Positions 32,931 through 35,249 of a stretch of DNA of 35,249 nucleotides are shown here, piece after piece. The position numbers and the translations under genes were made by a program. Each line of letters begins with the position of its first letter. Positions within the stretch are counted from its first letter, which is position 1. Below the pieces are notes generated by a model. The model did not search any database. It was given only the letters and a program-made list of their open reading frames with translations, and was not told the origin of the DNA. Source of the stretch: Acidobacteriota bacterium (lineage in GTDB: Bacteria; Acidobacteriota; Vicinamibacteria; Marinacidobacterales; Marinacidobacteraceae); the NCBI GenBank assembly GCA_009835985.1, contig VXWI01000104.1:1-35249 (forward strand), read 5' to 3'.

Positions 32931-34493
32931 ATGCGCAGCACCATCGCTACTCCGGCTCTCGTCTCGTTGAGCCTTGCCGGCGGCCTGACATTCGCCGCGT
33001 CGCCGGAGGAAGGCATCCCGAGCCAGCCGGCTCCACTTGAGCTGAGTCTCGACGACGCCATCGAACAGGCGCTCGAGAACAACCTGAGCGTTCAAATCTC
33101 GAGGCTCGTGCGCCAGTCTGCCAGCTTTGCGCTGTCGGCTGCCCGCCGGGTGTACACCCCCAATCTGGTGTTGGACACCAACGTCACGGAGAGCCTCTCT
33201 CCCGCGGAGAGCCAGCTTGACGGCGCTTCCCAGAATGAGCGCGACACCCTGAACTACAACCTGCACTTCGAACAACAGCTACCCTTCGGTGCCAACTACT
33301 CGGTACAGTTCAACAACAACCGTCTGGCCACCAACAGCCAGTTCTTCACCTTCAACCCGCGCTACCGGAGCACGCTCAACGCCCAGGTCACGCAGCCCCT
33401 GCTCCGGGACCTCCGCGCCGATCCTCGGCGCCGGCAGATAGTCGTCAGCCAAAACGGGGAACGGCAGGCGGGCCATGACTTCGAGCGGAGCGTGCTCGAT
33501 GTCCTTCGGGATGTCCAAAACGCCTATTGGGATCTCGTCTTCGCGATCCGGAATCACGAGGTCGAAATGCAATCGCTCGACCTCGCGCGCGACCTGCTGC
33601 GGAACAACCAGATCCAGGTTGAGGTCGGCACGATGGCGCGACTGGATGTGTTGCAGGCCGAGGCCGAGGTGGCGGCCCGGGAGGAGGCCCTGATCCTGGC
33701 GGAGGAACAGATCCGGCAGACAGAAGACGTTCTCAAGGCGCTGATCCGCGATCCCGGCGTTCCGGGGTTCTGGGATGACCAGATCCAGCCGACGGATGCG
33801 CCCTCAGCCGAGGATTACGATGTGGAGTTAGACGCCGCCATTCGCATCGCACTGCAGCGCCGCCCGGAACTCCGCGCGCAGCGAGTCCAACTCGAAACGA
33901 ACGCATACGACGTCCGGTTCTACCGCAACCAGACTCTTCCGCGAGTGGACCTAGTCGGCCTCCTTCAGGTCACTGGGGTCGGGGGCACCCAACTCGTGCG
34001 CCAGGGATTCTTCGGGCCCACGGTCGAGACGATCCCCGGTGGTTACAGCGACGCGCTCTCTCAGATGAGCGGCCTCGACTACCGCGATTGGCAGGTGGGC
34101 CTCTCCTTTTCCTATCCGATCGGTCCCAATGAGGCGCACGCACAGCACGCCGAGGCCCAGACAGAGGTCATCCGCCAGCGAGATGAAATTCGGCAACAGG
34201 AGGTTCAGATCGCTCGGGAGGTCCGCACCGCTGTCCGTCAGATGCAGACGAACCGGCGACGAATCGACGCCAGCCGAGCAGCCCGTGAACTCCAGGAAGT
34301 GAGCCTCGCCGCCGAGCAGAAAAAGTTCGAGGTCGGGATGACCACTAGCTACTTTGTCGTGCAGGCGCAGCGCGACCTAGCCCAAGCCCGCGCCAACGAA
34401 CTACAAGCCATCATCGACTACAACAAAGCGATCGTGGCGGTGGAACGCGCTCAGGGAACCCTCGGTGAGCGCTCGCGGGTCACGGTTCGATAA
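32931..34493 (+). CDS. TolC-family outer-membrane channel protein
   Basis: A 520-residue protein of the outer-membrane efflux family, the exit duct of tripartite export systems. A signal peptide covers about 1-23. Two structural repeats follow: LSLDDAIEQALENNLSVQIS, helical stretches such as LDLARDLLRNNQIQVEVGTM and ARLDVLQAEAEVAAREEALI, and a second DAAIRIALQRRPELRAQRVQ, EVSLAAEQKKFEVGMTTSYF, VVQAQRDLAQARANELQAII. Barrel strands are recognisable (NYNLHFEQQLPFGANYSVQF). AAAGGA lies upstream of the ATG at 32931. It is encoded divergently from peptide 1 and convergently to peptide 2. No membrane-fusion protein is present in the window. Confidence 0.94.
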   Translation: MRSTIATPALVSLSLAGGLTFAASPEEGIPSQPAPLELSLDDAIEQALENNLSVQISRLVRQSASFALSAARRVYTPNLVLDTNVTESLSPAESQLDGASQNERDTLNYNLHFEQQLPFGANYSVQFNNNRLATNSQFFTFNPRYRSTLNAQVTQPLLRDLRADPRRRQIVVSQNGERQAGHDFERSVLDVLRDVQNAYWDLVFAIRNHEVEMQSLDLARDLLRNNQIQVEVGTMARLDVLQAEAEVAAREEALILAEEQIRQTEDVLKALIRDPGVPGFWDDQIQPTDAPSAEDYDVELDAAIRIALQRRPELRAQRVQLETNAYDVRFYRNQTLPRVDLVGLLQVTGVGGTQLVRQGFFGPTVETIPGGYSDALSQMSGLDYRDWQVGLSFSYPIGPNEAHAQHAEAQTEVIRQRDEIRQQEVQIAREVRTAVRQMQTNRRRIDASRAARELQEVSLAAEQKKFEVGMTTSYFVVQAQRDLAQARANELQAIIDYNKAIVAVERAQGTLGERSRVTVR

Positions 34494-34603
34494 GGATTTG
34501 GCCAAAACGCCGAGAAAGATCGGGCCAGACTCCGACCAACGAACACCGCGAGAACGAATGGTTCGCGCGACTTGGCCTTGCTGACTCGACCGGAGGGAAC
34601 GAA

Positions 34604-34717
34604 ATGGCGATCAGCGGCTCGTGGCCCGACCATCTTCAGTCACTGCTGGCGCAGGCATCCTCGGGCCGGGGCAAGCTGAACTGGGCTCGCGACACATGGC
34701 GCAGAACTCCCGGTTGA
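34604..34717 (+). CDS. Possible short reading frame after TolC
   Basis: A 37-codon frame (MAISGSWPDHLQSLLAQASS, then GRGKLNWARDTWRRTPG) has GGAGGG seven bases before its ATG. Nothing else supports it: no family is recognised and no signal peptide is seen. It ends 24 bp before the 3' end of peptide 2, which is on the other strand. Confidence 0.25.
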   Translation: MAISGSWPDHLQSLLAQASSGRGKLNWARDTWRRTPG

Positions 34718-34740
34718 GAAACCGACTCATCCCGAAATGC

Positions 34741-34908
34741 CTAAATGCAAATGATGACGTAACTACAGACCTGACCACCGTCGCCCCAGACGCAGATGTA
34801 GTAGTAGTGGCATTCTTCTTGCGCCTGAGCCAGCGGCGCAGCGACACCCCACAGGGCTCCGCCGACCAAGGCGAGCGAAAGCACCAAATTTCTAATCGTT
34901 TGCTTCAC
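34741..34908 (-). CDS. Secreted four-cysteine hairpin peptide 2
   Basis: A 55-residue precursor. A signal peptide of about 28-30 residues (LVLSLALVGGALWGVAAPLA, QAQ) precedes a 25- to 26-residue mature peptide with four Cys as C-x5-C-x8-C-x5-C-I around VWGDGGQV. It shares the layout, the Gly/Asp turn and the C-terminal CI with peptide 1, although most other residues differ. The turn is two residues shorter, which keeps a hairpin in register. The mature peptide is acidic. GTG 34908 with AGGAAA about 9 bases upstream is the likely start. A palindrome (34951-34969) lies in the promoter region. No known family is recognised. Confidence 0.72.
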   Translation of the reverse strand: MKQTIRNLVLSLALVGGALWGVAAPLAQAQEECHYYYICVWGDGGQVCSYVIICI

Positions 34909-34950
34909 GGAACGTTTCCTATCGTGCTGGGTGTTGCAGGCTTGGTATGG

Positions 34951-34969
34951 CCGAATCGCTTCGATTCGG
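34951..34969. promoter_or_regulatory. Operator-like palindrome upstream of peptide 2
   Basis: CCGAATCG-CTT-CGATTCGG is a perfect 8-bp inverted repeat (34951-34969) 43 bp upstream of GTG 34908. A further CCGAATCGG stands at 34992-35000. The spacing would suit a dimeric regulator, but it could equally be a leader hairpin. The rest of 34970-35103 shows no gene. Confidence 0.4.
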
Positions 34970-35103
34970 ATGTCTGAACGGACGACCGTACCCGAATCGG
35001 CCGACGTTCGCAAACCCCTCCAAGCCTATTCAAGTATGAGCTTGATCTCGGCCCGCCCGTTCCACGGTCTCCCGGTGTTTACGCTTCGCTCGCGGCCAAG
35101 TTG

Positions 35104-35230
35104 TTGGCCTTCCCGCAGGGATCAGTCGCGCCGGAGGCGCGGGCTCGGAGCGACCCCGGACCACGCAGGTAAGTACGCAAGTAAGTCCGAACTGCGGGGC
35201 CGCTTTTCCGGAGGAAAAGGGGGGGTCGCT
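35104..35230 (+). repeat. About 130-bp structured repeat, copy B
   Basis: It starts with 19 bases identical to the reverse complement of 28947-28965. It then has AGCGACCCC and, at the far end, GGGGTCGCT as outer stem, with an inner hairpin TTTTCC-GGA-GGAAAA (about 35203-35217). The matching inner hairpin of copy A is ATTTCC-TTC-GGAAAT, so the outermost pair is swapped with pairing kept. An open frame on the minus strand across it (35030-35242) is repeat-derived. Confidence 0.8.
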
Positions 35231-35249
35231 TGTCTCTTCCATACTTGGC

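Noticed and set aside
35030..35242. A 70-codon minus-strand frame at the right end
   Set aside because: It lies almost entirely in structured repeat B; the peptide is what the palindromes encode by chance.

Overview
The window is GC-rich bacterial chromosomal DNA. The gene families point to Acidobacteriota: an Oar-like TonB receptor with an N-terminal carboxypeptidase-regulatory-like domain, a GWxTD protein, a BNR/VPS10-type protein, DUF2911 proteins and an orphan duplicated FtsX/MacB permease of the ADOP type. This is inference from gene content; there is no rRNA or other phylogenetic marker here, and I see no tRNA and no CRISPR array.

Region 1 (1-21.5 kb) reads as a chromosomal backbone. 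In order it carries: the 5' part of nadE (minus); a TonB-dependent receptor closed by a strong intrinsic terminator; a translationally coupled pair of GWxTD and membrane-TPR genes (minus); a small unknown protein; an M20 amidohydrolase directly behind a large BNR/VPS10-type secreted protein (minus); a possible lipoprotein and a class A beta-lactamase-like serine hydrolase that lacks the deacylating Glu; a Tat-exported, HisC-like PLP aminotransferase; an ECF sigma / membrane anti-sigma / PDZ operon; and two tandem DUF2911 genes. The gaps between these genes are packed with dispersed palindromic repeats: a double-hairpin REP-like family, a larger repeat with covarying stem arms, a 188-bp palindromic insert that can be compared with an empty copy, and an IS21-like cluster of 17-bp direct repeats.

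Region 2 (about 21.8 kb to the right end) looks accessory. It opens with a P4-type tyrosine integrase and holds a small membrane protein, an exported unknown protein, a copied tail of the integrase gene, an exonuclease III-like protein that has lost most catalytic residues, an outer-membrane barrel protein, a truncated copy of the 3' end of the ADOP permease gene, and a short HU/IHF-like gene paired with an unknown winged-helix-like gene.

The right-hand module (about 29-35 kb) is the most interesting part. A short gene for a secreted four-cysteine peptide lies upstream of a membrane-anchored ankyrin protein and an orphan ADOP permease, all on the minus strand. A TolC-family outer-membrane protein is encoded divergently, and a second four-cysteine peptide gene lies beyond it. 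The two mature peptides are only about 25-27 residues long, differ in most positions, yet share a symmetric C-x5-C-x(8 or 10)-C-x5-C-I pattern around a Gly/Asp turn, which predicts a beta-hairpin stapled by two disulfides. About 130-bp structured repeats in inverted orientation bracket the module. A link between the peptides and the permease/TolC proteins is inferred from position only.
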